A DNA stretch of 64,000 bases from Polaribacter sp. Hel1_85 (GTDB lineage Bacteria; Bacteroidota; Bacteroidia; Flavobacteriales; Flavobacteriaceae). The DNA is taken from NCBI RefSeq assembly GCF_000766795.1, contig NZ_JPDS01000002.1:315001-379000 (forward strand), given 5' to 3'. Every line of letters begins with the position of its first letter. Position 1 is the first letter of the stretch. The position numbers and the translations under genes are program-made. Positions 49,225 through 58,612 of the stretch are shown here, piece after piece. The notes beneath the pieces were generated by a model that was given only the letters and a program-made list of their open reading frames with translations, did no database searches and was not told the origin of the DNA.

Positions 49225-51365
49225 ATGAAAAAAACTACTTTTTTTTATTTACTTTTTTAAGCTTTTTTTTAGCAAAAAACTCCTTTGCACAAACTACTGA
49301 AAATTTCGAAGACGAAACGAACAATTCAACTTCTTTTACAGACAATGGGCAAGTGTTTAATGTAACAAGTGTTGGAGAAGTATATAATGTATATGTCTAT
49401 GGCGAAAAGGAATTAAAAACATCTACTGGTGTAGAAAGTACTAACACTTGTAATGATTGTGGTTATAATAGTAGTGACAAATTTATAGATAACGGCGTTA
49501 ATACAAATGGTAGTTCAAATGGTAGTAATTTTACTATTAAAACAAATAATGGAAATGTAATAGATGTTAAAAACCTTTATTTGTTTACTGCAACTGCTGA
49601 GGGAATTAGCTTAAGTCATGGAGGAACTTTAACAATTACTGGTAAAAGAGCTAACATAACAATATTTACAATTACAAAGAGTGCAGGCTTTCAACCTGAT
49701 TATAGTGCTAATAACGGTTTTACTTTTATAGATTTTACCTCAGAAGGAGGTTCAGATAATTCTAATAAAGGAATAGACGAGTTAATTTTTTCTAGTACTG
49801 GTAATTTAGATTACATGGCTTTAGATGCCTTTACGTGGGAATTTGGTAAACAATGGACTGGAACCACCAATACAGATTGGTCAACAGATAGCAACTGGCT
49901 AGATGGTTCTGCACCAATTGCAACTGATAATGTTGTAATACCAAATGTAACTAATAAGCCAGTTGTTAGTTCAAGCACAGGAGCTGTTGCAAATGATATT
50001 ACAATAGACGCTTCTTCTTCTGTAACTGTAGAAAGTGGAGGTTCTTTAATTATTGAAGGAACTGCTACTGTAAATGGAGATTTTAATTATAATGTAAATG
50101 TTGCAGATGATAAATGGCATTTAGTTTCTTCTCCTGTTGTAGGAGAACAATATGGTGATATTTGGAACACTGCAAACAGTATTGCTACCAATCTACCAAA
50201 TGAAGCAGTAGCTCGTTATATAAATACAAGTGATGCAGATGGTGATTGGATCTATTTTCAAGATTCGGGTTCATCAACTACGTTTGGTTCTGGTTCTGGA
50301 TATTCATTAAAAAGAACGGGTGCTGGAGATTATACTTTTACAGGTACTTTTCCTGAACCTACAACTAACTATGATATTTCTAGAGGTAGTGAAGGTACTG
50401 CTAATGAAAACAGATGGAATTTAGTAGGTAACCCACATCCTGCTTATATTAATATTGCTACTTTTTTAGCATCAAATGCATTAGCAATAACAGATACGCA
50501 TGAAAGTGTTTATGTTTGGAATGCTACTGCAGATGAATATCAAGATTTAACAACTGGTCAAATTCATCCTGGTCAAGCATTTTTTGTTAATTCTAATAAT
50601 TCTTTTGATTCTGTACAATTTACCAAAGCAATGCAAAGTGACCAAAATGGGGTTACTTTTTACAAAACTACATCAAACCCAAAATTAACCTTATTAATGG
50701 CTGATGATACCAAAACAAAATCTACAGAAATTAATTATTTAGAAGGTAAAACTACCAGTTTAGATCCTGGTTTTGATATTGGTACCTTTACAGGTCAATC
50801 ATCTAGCTTAAATATTTATACTCATTTAGTTAGCAATAGTGAGGGTGTAGATTTTAAAAGACAAGCATTACCAGATACTAATTTCGAAAACATGATTATA
50901 CCTGTTGGTGTTTCTGTTACAGCTGATAAAGAAATTACTTTTACTGCAGAAGGCTTAAATTTACCATCGGGCATTAAAATCTTTTTAGAAGATAGAATCA
51001 CAAATACATTTACGCGTTTAGATGAAGCCAATAGTAATTATAAAGTTACTCCATCTGAAAATTTAAACGGAATTGGCAGATTCTATTTACATACAACCAA
51101 CAGTGCACTAAGTGTTGATAATAATGTAGCTTTAGAGAATGTTAGTATTTATAAATTAGACAAATCTACTTTAAGAATTGTTGGTTTATCACAAGAAAAA
51201 ACAACAGTTTCTATATTTAATTTATTAGGAAAACAAGTGTTAAATACTTCTTTTACTTCTAATGGTGTTAAAAATATTGATTTACCAAACCTATCTAAAG
51301 GTGTTTATCTGGTTCAACTAAAAACCAATTCTGGCAAGTTGAACAAAAAAATAATTTTAGAATAA
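49225..51365 (+). pseudogene. T9SS-secreted surface protein gene with a -1 frameshift in the signal peptide
   Basis: From ATG 49225 the frame reads MKKTTFFYLLF and stops at 49258-49260. With one more T in the run at 49239-49246 or 49253-49258, the signal continues as LSFFLAKNSFAQTTENFED and joins the long open frame to 51365, giving about 713 residues. That frame has no good start of its own (only GTG 49353, with no signal peptide). The body is beta-rich with a Ser/Asn-rich N-terminal part, and the end VSIFNLLGKQVLNTSF...GVYLVQLKTNSGKLNKKIILE is a T9SS type A sorting domain. Either a phase-variable or recently broken gene, or a homopolymer sequencing error. Function unknown; adhesin-like. Confidence 0.8.
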
Positions 51366-51390
51366 TCTAACTTTTAAAAGACAAAACATC

Positions 51391-51558
51391 ATGAAAAAAA
51401 ATATAGAAAACAAACAAGACATCACAAGAAAAGAAGCAATTAAAAAAATAGGAAATTACGGTAAATATGCAGCTTTAACTGCATTGGGAACTTACCTAAT
51501 TTTAAATCCGCAAAAAGCTCAGGCTTCAAGTCCTGAAGCGCCGGGAGAAGGGTTCTAA
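51391..51558 (+). CDS. 55-residue exported peptide with Tat-like leader
   Basis: Short gene, 25 bp downstream of the T9SS protein gene. Sequence features: charged N-terminus with ITRKEAIKKIG (a degenerate twin-arginine pattern), a hydrophobic stretch AALTALGTYLILNP, an AxA-type cleavage site in KAQA, then only ten residues, SSPEAPGEGF. A stop and a terminator follow. I recall similar short ORFs with ALTA...ILNPxKAQA next to surface-protein genes in other Flavobacteria, but cannot name a family. The role is unknown; a small secreted peptide or a membrane-bound partner of the surface protein are both possible. Confidence 0.75.
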   Translation: MKKNIENKQDITRKEAIKKIGNYGKYAALTALGTYLILNPQKAQASSPEAPGEGF

Positions 51559-51590
51559 TAATATAGGGGAAAGTAGCAATACTTATTAAA

Positions 51591-51626
51591 AGGCTGTCAG
51601 ATTAATTTTTGACAGTCTTTTTTTTT
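51591..51626 (+). terminator. rho-independent terminator
   Basis: Stem GGCTGTCA / TGACAGTC (one G-T pair), 10-base loop, T9 tail. Closes the surface-protein and short-peptide unit. Confidence 0.85.
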
Positions 51627-52221
51627 AATTTTTAAAATCGCTTAAAAAACTCGTATTTGTGTTGTCTACAACTTGCCAATTATAAATGGCAGAGAGTTGA
51701 TAAATTTTAGACAGTTCTTCAAACAACCTAGTTTTTGCTTTCTCTTTTAAGTTTGTTATTGCTATTGTTTCTTTAATTTTATCAATACTTTTTTGGTTGA
51801 TTTTATTCAACTCTTCTTTAGAAAAAGTATTAAACTGACTTTGTTGTAAATCAAAATATTTTACATCTGGAAAAATTGTTACTTCTTGATTTGGTATTTT
51901 ATTGATGATTATTTTTTTCCCAATAGAATCTATCTGGATTTCTAATTTTGATAAATCATAACCAACCTCAACATCCGCATTTACAGTAATAATGGCTTTT
52001 TTATCAAATGATAAATAATCGTAAAAATATTTTTTAGAATCTGAATAATTATAAACTTCAGAGAAAGTACCTTTAGAAACCACCAACTTACTCAAGTTTT
52101 TAATGGAATTTACAACAACTTGTATTTCTTCTTGTTTGTTATTTTGTTCCTTTTTATCGTACCAAAACTTGGCAATAAAAAACCCGACTAAAAAAACTGC
52201 GATGTATTTTAGAAAACGCAT
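51625..52221 (-). CDS. DUF4230 protein
   Basis: 198-residue membrane-anchored protein with one N-terminal helix (MRFLKYIAVFLVGFFIAKFWYD) and a soluble domain that matches DUF4230 as I recall it: VVVNSIKNLSKLVVSKGTFSEVYNY, KAIITVNADVEVGYDLSKLEI, FDLQQSQFNTFSKEELNKIN and a helical C-terminus. Function unknown. It lies 36 bp downstream of lspA on the same strand and may be co-transcribed. Confidence 0.8.
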   Translation of the reverse strand: MRFLKYIAVFLVGFFIAKFWYDKKEQNNKQEEIQVVVNSIKNLSKLVVSKGTFSEVYNYSDSKKYFYDYLSFDKKAIITVNADVEVGYDLSKLEIQIDSIGKKIIINKIPNQEVTIFPDVKYFDLQQSQFNTFSKEELNKINQKSIDKIKETIAITNLKEKAKTRLFEELSKIYQLSAIYNWQVVDNTNTSFLSDFKN

Positions 52222-52257
52222 AATAATCTTTTAAACTTTCTTTAAAGATAGTAAAGA

Positions 52258-52878
52258 TTATTCTTTTACTATTTTTTCTTCTTTAGGAAAAGCTTGTTTG
52301 CTAAAAATAAAAAGTAAAGCAACCCCAACACTTATAAAAGCATCTGCAGGATTAAAAATATATTGAAAAAAAGTAAATTCGTCACCTCCAATAAAAGGAA
52401 TCCATTCTGGTAAAATAGCATTTTCTATAAAAGGAAAATATAACATATCTACTACTTTACCATGAAAAAATTCGCCATAAGGTTTGTCTGCAAAAAGTGT
52501 TGCTACTTTGTGGTTAGAAGAATCAAAAATAACTCCGTAAAAAACAGAATCTATAATATTACCAACTGCTCCAGAAAAAATAAGTGCAATTGCTATAATT
52601 ACAGCATTGTGTACTTTCTTTTTAATATTCTGTGCTAACCAATAGATAATCCCTGTTACAGCAACCAATCTAAAAAGAGTTAAAAAAAGTTTCCCTGCTT
52701 TACCACCAAACTCAAAACCCATTGCCATTCCGTTATTCTCTACAAAATGGATTTTAAACCAATTAAAAACCACCACTTCTTCACCCAGTACAAAATGAGT
52801 TTTTACATAGATCTTTATTACTTGATCTAAAATAATTGCGATTATAATAGTTAGAATTGCAAGGTACTTTTTTGACAT
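52258..52878 (-). CDS. lspA: lipoprotein signal peptidase II
   Basis: 206 residues from the ATG at 52878; a GTG at 52899 would add seven residues but the ATG start aligns better with known members. The enzyme removes signal peptides from prolipoproteins at the inner membrane. Catalytic aspartates are in GNIIDSVFYG and FNPADAF; the first-helix motif LDQVIKIYVKTHF and the VENNGMAMGFEF segment are intact. Four transmembrane helices are visible. The protein is longer than proteobacterial LspA by an insert around residues 125-165, which is usual in Flavobacteria. It acts on the many lipoproteins seen in this window. Confidence 0.95.
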   Translation of the reverse strand: MSKKYLAILTIIIAIILDQVIKIYVKTHFVLGEEVVVFNWFKIHFVENNGMAMGFEFGGKAGKLFLTLFRLVAVTGIIYWLAQNIKKKVHNAVIIAIALIFSGAVGNIIDSVFYGVIFDSSNHKVATLFADKPYGEFFHGKVVDMLYFPFIENAILPEWIPFIGGDEFTFFQYIFNPADAFISVGVALLFIFSKQAFPKEEKIVKE

Positions 52879-52921
52879 TTTTCTTGAATTTGTGCTCACA
52901 AAAATAACAATATTATTGTGT

Positions 52922-53566
52922 TTATTGGGTTGTTAAGAAAATATTAGCTTTTAATGAGTTAATAGTAATTTCTTTATCAGATTTATCTTCCTTTTTTTGA
53001 TAACTTTTTTCAACTAAAATATCGTTAATTTTAATTTTACCTGTTTTAGAAGCTACATTAATACTCGCTTCATTTAAATTGGCATATAGATTTCCTGTAT
53101 ACATTTTTACAAGTAAGTTTGCGTAAATTGAATGTAGTTTTAAAATTCCTTTTTCAATGAAAATTTTTAAATCTCCTTTATAACTTTTGGATTCAATATT
53201 TATTTCGTCACCAAAAACAGTAATTACTTTATTTTTTGGTAGTTTAATAATTGCACTTGCTCTATGTAATCTTTCAGTAATAAACTTTCTAAAAACTTTA
53301 TCTTCAATCTTGTATTCTGGTATTTCAAATTGAATTTTCACCAATTTATGCGCTTCACTAAAAAGAATATGTTGTTCTTCTATATTTTCTGCAAATAAAT
53401 AAATTTCAACAAAACCTGAATCTGAATTTTCTATCACAAAATCATCTAAACCTAAGGTAGAAATTTCTATTTCTGTTGCTTGTGTTTCAAATTTTTTCAT
53501 TACTTTTTTTTGCGATAAAATCACAGTAGAAATCAAACAAAATAAAATGATAAAATGAATCTTCAT
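52922..53566 (-). CDS. secreted DUF4097-like protein
   Basis: 214-residue exported protein, signal peptide ending near VILSQ. The body is repetitive beta-strand: short stretches such as VITVFGDEINIESKSYKGDLKIFIEKGILKLHSIYANLLVKMYTGNLYANLNEASINVASKTGKIKIND, typical of the beta-helix-like DUF4097 adhesin fold. Function unknown. Placed between traR/dksA-like and lspA genes, 43 bp from the latter. Confidence 0.7.
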   Translation of the reverse strand: MKIHFIILFCLISTVILSQKKVMKKFETQATEIEISTLGLDDFVIENSDSGFVEIYLFAENIEEQHILFSEAHKLVKIQFEIPEYKIEDKVFRKFITERLHRASAIIKLPKNKVITVFGDEINIESKSYKGDLKIFIEKGILKLHSIYANLLVKMYTGNLYANLNEASINVASKTGKIKINDILVEKSYQKKEDKSDKEITINSLKANIFLTTQ

Positions 53567-53571
53567 TGTAT

Positions 53572-53598
53572 AAAAAAAGCTTCTTTACAGAAGCTTTT
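53572..53598 (-). terminator. rho-independent terminator after the DksA-like gene
   Basis: AAAAGCTTCT / AGAAGCTTTT hairpin; on the minus strand the stem is followed by a T7 run. It separates the ileS-dksA-like unit from the downstream genes. Confidence 0.8.
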
Positions 53599-53622
53599 AA
53601 ATCTTAAATTATAAATAAACAA

Positions 53623-54000
53623 TTACTGTTTACGTTTTGCCTCTATACTTAATGTTGCATGAGGTACTAATCTTAAACGCTCTTTTTGTATTAATTTACC
53701 TAAAACTCTACATACACCATAAGTACCGTTTTCAATTCTTAACAAAGCATTATTAAGGTCTCTTATAAATTTTTCTTGTCTAATTGCAAGCTGAACATTC
53801 GCTTCTTTATTCATTACTTCAGAACCTTCATCAAAAGATTTAAATGATGATGATGTATCATTTGTACCATTATCTGCATCATTTTTATAAGCTGCTTTTA
53901 ATGAAGCCAAATCTTGTTCTGCTCTTGCTATCTTCTTATGAATAATTTCTTTAAACTCTTGTAAGTCTTCTTCGTTATACTTTAATTTTATGTCTGACAT
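53623..54000 (-). CDS. TraR/DksA-family protein with degenerate zinc finger
   Basis: 125-residue protein of the DksA/TraR fold, possibly binding RNA polymerase through its secondary channel. A coiled-coil hairpin covers about residues 10-85, with acidic residues near the tip (NDADNGTND). The C-terminal part should be a four-Cys zinc finger, but reads NGTYGVCRVLGKLIQKERLRLVPHATLS with only one Cys and one His, so zinc is probably not bound. That degenerate form is, to my memory, common in Flavobacteria. It follows ileS by 5 bp. Confidence 0.85.
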   Translation of the reverse strand: MSDIKLKYNEEDLQEFKEIIHKKIARAEQDLASLKAAYKNDADNGTNDTSSSFKSFDEGSEVMNKEANVQLAIRQEKFIRDLNNALLRIENGTYGVCRVLGKLIQKERLRLVPHATLSIEAKRKQ

Positions 54001-54005
54001 AAATC

Positions 54006-57000
54006 TTACATTTTTTCGATTAATATTCTACTTTTAATGGTATCAAACTCAATTTCTGTACCATTTGTTAATTCGTCAACAAAAACCAATTCTTTAGTTA
54101 ATGTTTCACTCATAATATAGTCTTTATTATCTGTGATAGATTTTTGTAAGTTTTCGAAATTTAAAACCGTTAATTTTATTCTATCTGTTACTTCTAAGCC
54201 TGTGTCTTTACGTGCATTCTGAATTCTATTTACCAATTCTCTGGCAACGCCTTCTTTACGTAATTCTTCTGTTATTGTAACATCTAAAGCAACTGTTAAC
54301 GCTCCTTCATTTGCAACCAACCAACCTTCTATATCTTTAGATGATATTTCTACATCTGAGAGTTCCAAAGTAATATTTTTCCCGTTAATTTCAAGAATAA
54401 TGTTGCCAACTTTTTCTATTTTGTTAATATCTTCTTGATTAAACTCTTTTACTGCTGCTGCAATAAAACGCATGTCTTTCCCAAACTTTGGCCCTAAAGT
54501 TTTAAAATTAGGCTTAATTTGTTTGATTAAAATATCTGAAGCATCATCTAAAATTTGAATCTCTTTAATATTTACTTCATTCTTAATTAAATCTGCAACT
54601 GCTAAAATTTCTTCCTTTTGTTGTTCATTATCAACAGGAATCATAATTTTTTGTAATGGCTGACGCACTTTTATCTTTTCTTTTGCTCTTAATGATAAAA
54701 CTAATGAAGATATAGTTTGTGCATTTTCCATTTTGCGCTCTAAGCTTTTATCTACAAAACTAGCATCATATTTAGGGAAATCTGATAAATGGATACTTTC
54801 TGATGTTTCTTTACCTGTTACAGAATTTAAGTCTTGATACAATTTATCCATAAAAAACGGAGCAATTGGCGCACTTAACTTTGCAATAGTATTCATACAA
54901 GTGTATAAAGTTTGATATGCAGAAATTTTATCTGTTTGATAATCTCCTTTCCAAAAACGTCTTCTACTTAAACGCACAAACCAGTTACTTACATAATCTT
55001 GTGTAAAGTCTGATATTGCTCTTGCAGCTCTTGTAGGCTCATATTCTGCATAAAATTTATCTACTTTGTTTATTAATGTGTGTAATTCTGATAAAATCCA
55101 ACGATCTAATTCTGGTCTTTCTTCTAAAGCAACATCTGCTTCTTTGTAAGCAAAACCATCAAGGTTTGTATATAAAGTAAAGAATGAATAGGTATTATAT
55201 AAAGTTCCGAAAAACTTACGTTTTACTTCTTCTATTCCGTCTAAATCAAATTTTAAATTATCCCAAGGATTGGCATTAGAAATCATATACCAACGTGTTG
55301 CATCTGCACCATAAGTTGATAATGTTGTAAAAGGATCTGTTGCATTTCCTAAACGCTTAGACATTTTATGTCCGTTTTTATCTAAAACTAAACCGTTAGA
55401 AACAACGTTTTTATAGGCAACAGAATCAAAAACCATAGTTGCAATTGCATGTAAAGTATAAAACCAACCACGTGTTTGGTCTACTCCTTCTGCAATAAAA
55501 TCTGCTGGGAAAGATTCGTTATTATCAATTTTTCCTTTATTTTCAAACGGATAATGCCATTGTGCATAAGGCATAGAACCAGAATCGAACCAAACATCAA
55601 TTAAATCGCTTTCACGTTTCATTGGTTGTCCGGATGCTGAAACTAATACAATTTCATCAACAATATTTTTATGTAAATCTATTTTTGCATAGTTTTCTTC
55701 TGAGTTATTATCAACTTCAAAATCTGCGAAAATATCTTTTGCTAAAACTCCAGCTTCTACAGCTTTTGCCATTTCAGTTTTTAATTCTTTAACAGAACCA
55801 ATACAAATTTCTTCTTTACCGTCTTCTGTTCTCCAAATTGGCAATGGAATTCCCCAATAACGAGAACGAGATAAATTCCAATCATTTGCATTTGCTAACC
55901 AGTTTCCAAAACGACCAGTTCCTGTAGATTCTGGTTTCCAGTTAATCGTTTTGTTTAACTCATGCATTCTATCTTTAACATCAGTTACTTTAATAAACCA
56001 AGAATCTAATGGATAATATAAAATTGGTTTATCTGTTCTCCAACAATTAGGATAACTGTGTTTATATTTTTCAACCTTAAAGGCTTTATTTTCTGTTTTC
56101 AATTTAATTGCCAACTCAACATCTATAGATCTTTCAGGAGCTTCACCATCTTCATAATATTCGTTCTTCACATATTTACCAGCAAACTCGCCCATTTCTG
56201 GTCTAAACTTACCTTGTAAATCTACTAAAGGAACTAAATTATCATCACTATCTTTTACCAACATCGGTGGAATTTCTGGTGTTGCTTGTTTTGCAACTAG
56301 AGCATCATCTTGTCCAAAGGTTGGTGCTGTATGTACAATTCCTGTTCCATCTTCTGTGGTAACAAAATCTCCAGCAATTACTCTAAAAGCATCTTGAGGA
56401 TTATCGTTTGGCAAACAGTAATCTAATAGTTGTTCGTATTTAATACCAACTAAATCTTTACCAATAAATTCTTTTATAACGTGGTAAGGAATTTTCTTAT
56501 CACCAGCATTGTAAGAACCTAATTCTTCTGAAGTTTCTACCTGAACATTATTTTTACCAGCAAATTGTTTCCCAACTAAATTTTTAGCCAAAACAACTTT
56601 AATTGGTTCAAATGTATATTGATTAAAAGTTTCTACTAAAACATATTCAATTTTTGGTCCAACAGTTAATGCTGTATTACTTGGCAATGTCCAAGGAGTT
56701 GTTGTCCAAGCTATAAAATAAACAGTTCCTTCGTTTTGTAAAAAATCTGGAAGTGTATTTTCTATCGCTTTAAATTGTGCAACAACAGTTGTATCTGTTA
56801 CATCTTGATAAGTACCAGGTTGATTTAACTCGTGAGAACTTAAACCTGTACCCGCTTTTGGAGAATATGGCTGAATTGTATACCCTTTATAAATTAATTC
56901 TTTGTTATAAATCTGTTTTAATAACCACCAAACAGATTCCATATATTTTGGTTCGTACGTAATATATGGATCATCCATATCTACCCAATACCCCATTTTC

Positions 57001-57413
57001 TGAGTTAAATCGTTCCAAATATCTGTATAACGCATTACTGCTTTTCTACAGGCTGCATTATAATCTTCTACAGAAATTTTCTTACCAATATCTTCTTTGG
57101 TAATTCCTAATTCTTTCTCAACACCCAATTCTATAGGTAAACCATGAGTATCCCAACCAGCTTTACGCTTTACTTGGTAACCTTTCATGGTTTTATAACG
57201 AGGAAAAATATCTTTAATGGCTCTTGCTAAAACGTGGTGTACACCAGGTAAACCGTTTGCAGAAGGAGGTCCTTCAAAAAACACAAAAGGCTCTGCATTT
57301 TCTCTTGAAGTTACACTCTTTTCAAATATGTTGTTTTCTTGCCAATAATTAAGAATTTCTTCTGCAACTTTTGGTAAGTCAAGTCCTTTATATTCAGGAA
57401 ATTTAGCTTTCAT
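54006..57413 (-). CDS. ileS: isoleucyl-tRNA synthetase
   Basis: 1135-residue class I aminoacyl-tRNA synthetase. The HIGH motif appears as GVHHVLARAIKD in PSANGLPGVHHVLA, the KMSKS motif as HKMSKRLGNATD. The editing domain (GTGIVHTAPTFGQDDA), the anticodon-binding region (WILSELHTLINKVDKFY) and a C-terminal extension are complete. Length and the extended C-terminus fit the IleS2-like type common in Bacteroidota, which is usually less sensitive to mupirocin; that subtype is inference. Followed by the DksA-like gene after 5 bp. Confidence 0.97.
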   Translation of the reverse strand: MKAKFPEYKGLDLPKVAEEILNYWQENNIFEKSVTSRENAEPFVFFEGPPSANGLPGVHHVLARAIKDIFPRYKTMKGYQVKRKAGWDTHGLPIELGVEKELGITKEDIGKKISVEDYNAACRKAVMRYTDIWNDLTQKMGYWVDMDDPYITYEPKYMESVWWLLKQIYNKELIYKGYTIQPYSPKAGTGLSSHELNQPGTYQDVTDTTVVAQFKAIENTLPDFLQNEGTVYFIAWTTTPWTLPSNTALTVGPKIEYVLVETFNQYTFEPIKVVLAKNLVGKQFAGKNNVQVETSEELGSYNAGDKKIPYHVIKEFIGKDLVGIKYEQLLDYCLPNDNPQDAFRVIAGDFVTTEDGTGIVHTAPTFGQDDALVAKQATPEIPPMLVKDSDDNLVPLVDLQGKFRPEMGEFAGKYVKNEYYEDGEAPERSIDVELAIKLKTENKAFKVEKYKHSYPNCWRTDKPILYYPLDSWFIKVTDVKDRMHELNKTINWKPESTGTGRFGNWLANANDWNLSRSRYWGIPLPIWRTEDGKEEICIGSVKELKTEMAKAVEAGVLAKDIFADFEVDNNSEENYAKIDLHKNIVDEIVLVSASGQPMKRESDLIDVWFDSGSMPYAQWHYPFENKGKIDNNESFPADFIAEGVDQTRGWFYTLHAIATMVFDSVAYKNVVSNGLVLDKNGHKMSKRLGNATDPFTTLSTYGADATRWYMISNANPWDNLKFDLDGIEEVKRKFFGTLYNTYSFFTLYTNLDGFAYKEADVALEERPELDRWILSELHTLINKVDKFYAEYEPTRAARAISDFTQDYVSNWFVRLSRRRFWKGDYQTDKISAYQTLYTCMNTIAKLSAPIAPFFMDKLYQDLNSVTGKETSESIHLSDFPKYDASFVDKSLERKMENAQTISSLVLSLRAKEKIKVRQPLQKIMIPVDNEQQKEEILAVADLIKNEVNIKEIQILDDASDILIKQIKPNFKTLGPKFGKDMRFIAAAVKEFNQEDINKIEKVGNIILEINGKNITLELSDVEISSKDIEGWLVANEGALTVALDVTITEELRKEGVARELVNRIQNARKDTGLEVTDRIKLTVLNFENLQKSITDNKDYIMSETLTKELVFVDELTNGTEIEFDTIKSRILIEKM

Positions 57414-57493
57414 TTTCTGTCGTTTCTAATAAGATTGCGAAAATACTGATTTTCTTGAAAACGTGGGCTTTTAGAAGCAAAAAAAAAGAAGGA

Positions 57494-58258
57494 TTACATC
57501 CCTCTTTCATTTTTAATTTTTTCGTAAGCAGCTTGTATGCTTTGAAATTTTTCTTTTGCACCTTTTAAATGCTCTTCTCCTAAACCTTGTAACTTATCTG
57601 GATGGTATTTTTTCACCATTTTTCTATAGGCTTTTTTCACTTCATCATCAGAAACAATTTTAGTAATCTCTAAAATTTTATAAGCATTTTCTGAAGCATC
57701 ATAAAACATGGCTTTAATTGATTCGAAATCTCTGTGATTGATGTATAAATAACCCGCTATTTTTCTAATATCTTCTACTTCTGCATCAACTACAAACTGA
57801 TCTGCTTTAGCAATACCAAATAAAAAATGAATTAATTGTAAACGAGAAGCATGAGGCATATTTTGCCTAATCTGTATACAAACTTGTCTTGCAGAAACTT
57901 GCTTTTTAATAATTCCACTAAAAAGCTTGAAAGCGTTGTTAGCTCTTTGTTTACCATACATACTCACAAATTGAGCACGAACATAATCTAGTTCACGTTG
58001 ATCTACTTTTCCATCAGATTTTATAACTATTGATGCCAAAACAAGTAGACTCATTTCAAAATCTCCAGATTGTGTATTTACAGAACCTCTTTTTCCTCTA
58101 GATTGCCTATTTCTTTCGTAATCTATTTGTTCTTGTTTGTATTCATCTGCAGAAAAACCATCTACAAAACTACCAATTGCAAAACCTATTGCTGCTCCTA
58201 TTGGCCCTCCTAAACTAAATCCTAAACCTGCGCCTAACCATTTGGTGAAACTTCCCAT
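57494..58258 (-). CDS. TerB/DnaJ-domain protein (DjlA-like co-chaperone)
   Basis: 254 residues. A Gly-rich hydrophobic N-terminus (GAGLGFSLGGPIGAAIGFAIGSFVDGF) probably sits in or on the membrane. The middle (about 68-185) is a TerB-like helical domain (VLASIVIKSDGKVDQRELDYVRAQF). The C-terminus is a J domain with the HPD motif in MVKKYHPDKLQGLG, which stimulates DnaK ATPase. Same layout as DjlA. It probably recruits DnaK to membrane sites. Stands alone, 80 bp upstream of ileS. Confidence 0.9.
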   Translation of the reverse strand: MGSFTKWLGAGLGFSLGGPIGAAIGFAIGSFVDGFSADEYKQEQIDYERNRQSRGKRGSVNTQSGDFEMSLLVLASIVIKSDGKVDQRELDYVRAQFVSMYGKQRANNAFKLFSGIIKKQVSARQVCIQIRQNMPHASRLQLIHFLFGIAKADQFVVDAEVEDIRKIAGYLYINHRDFESIKAMFYDASENAYKILEITKIVSDDEVKKAYRKMVKKYHPDKLQGLGEEHLKGAKEKFQSIQAAYEKIKNERGM

Positions 58259-58349
58259 ATTATATTTTTTTTGAAAGTTGTAAAGTTACAAAGATTAAAA
58301 TAGATTTTTGAATACTTAGATTGTTGGATTTTTACAAATTAGAAAAATA

Positions 58350-58500
58350 GTTAGGCCTTATTTGCGTGAAGGATTGAAGCATTTGTTTGAGCTCTTTTTT
58401 GTTTTTCTCAAAAAAAGCGAGTGCGGAAAGCCTGACGATTTTTAAAATTTTGTGGAGTGATAACGGAATAATATTTTTAAAAATGGGCACGCCCAAAAAC
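58350..58500 (+). ncRNA. candidate structured noncoding element
   Basis: This stretch is richer in G and C words than its surroundings: GCGTGAAGGATTGAAGC, GAGCTC, CTTTTTTG/CAAAAAAAG hairpin (58394-58417), GCGAGTGCGGAAAGCCTGACG, GTGGAGTGATAACGG and GGGCACGCCC (a perfect short palindrome near 58486-58494). I recall similar GGATTGAAGC...GCGGAAAGCC...ACGCCC strings between genes in other Flavobacteriaceae, so it is probably a conserved RNA or repeat. Strand is a guess. Confidence 0.45.
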
Positions 58501-58562
58501 TAAAACATCCTTTTAGTATCAATTTTTTTGATATTTCTATTGAAACTACCATTTTAAGTATG

Positions 58563-58593
58563 TTGAGTTTTGACAAACAAATACCTATCTTTG
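58563..58593 (+). promoter_or_regulatory. promoter of the bacilliredoxin gene
   Basis: TTG at 58563-58565, a 20-bp spacer and TATCTTTG at 58586-58593, full match to the Bacteroidota consensus, 19 bp before the ATG at 58613. Confidence 0.65.
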
Positions 58594-58612
58594 CATTTTA
58601 AATTTAGAAAAT

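Larger units (their letters stand above)
58259..58612. other. 354-bp gene-free region between divergent genes
   Basis: Between the DjlA-like gene (minus) and bacilliredoxin (plus). No plausible ORF. It contains the candidate structured noncoding element at 58350-58500 and the bacilliredoxin promoter. The first 90 bases are plain AT-rich sequence. Confidence 0.6.
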
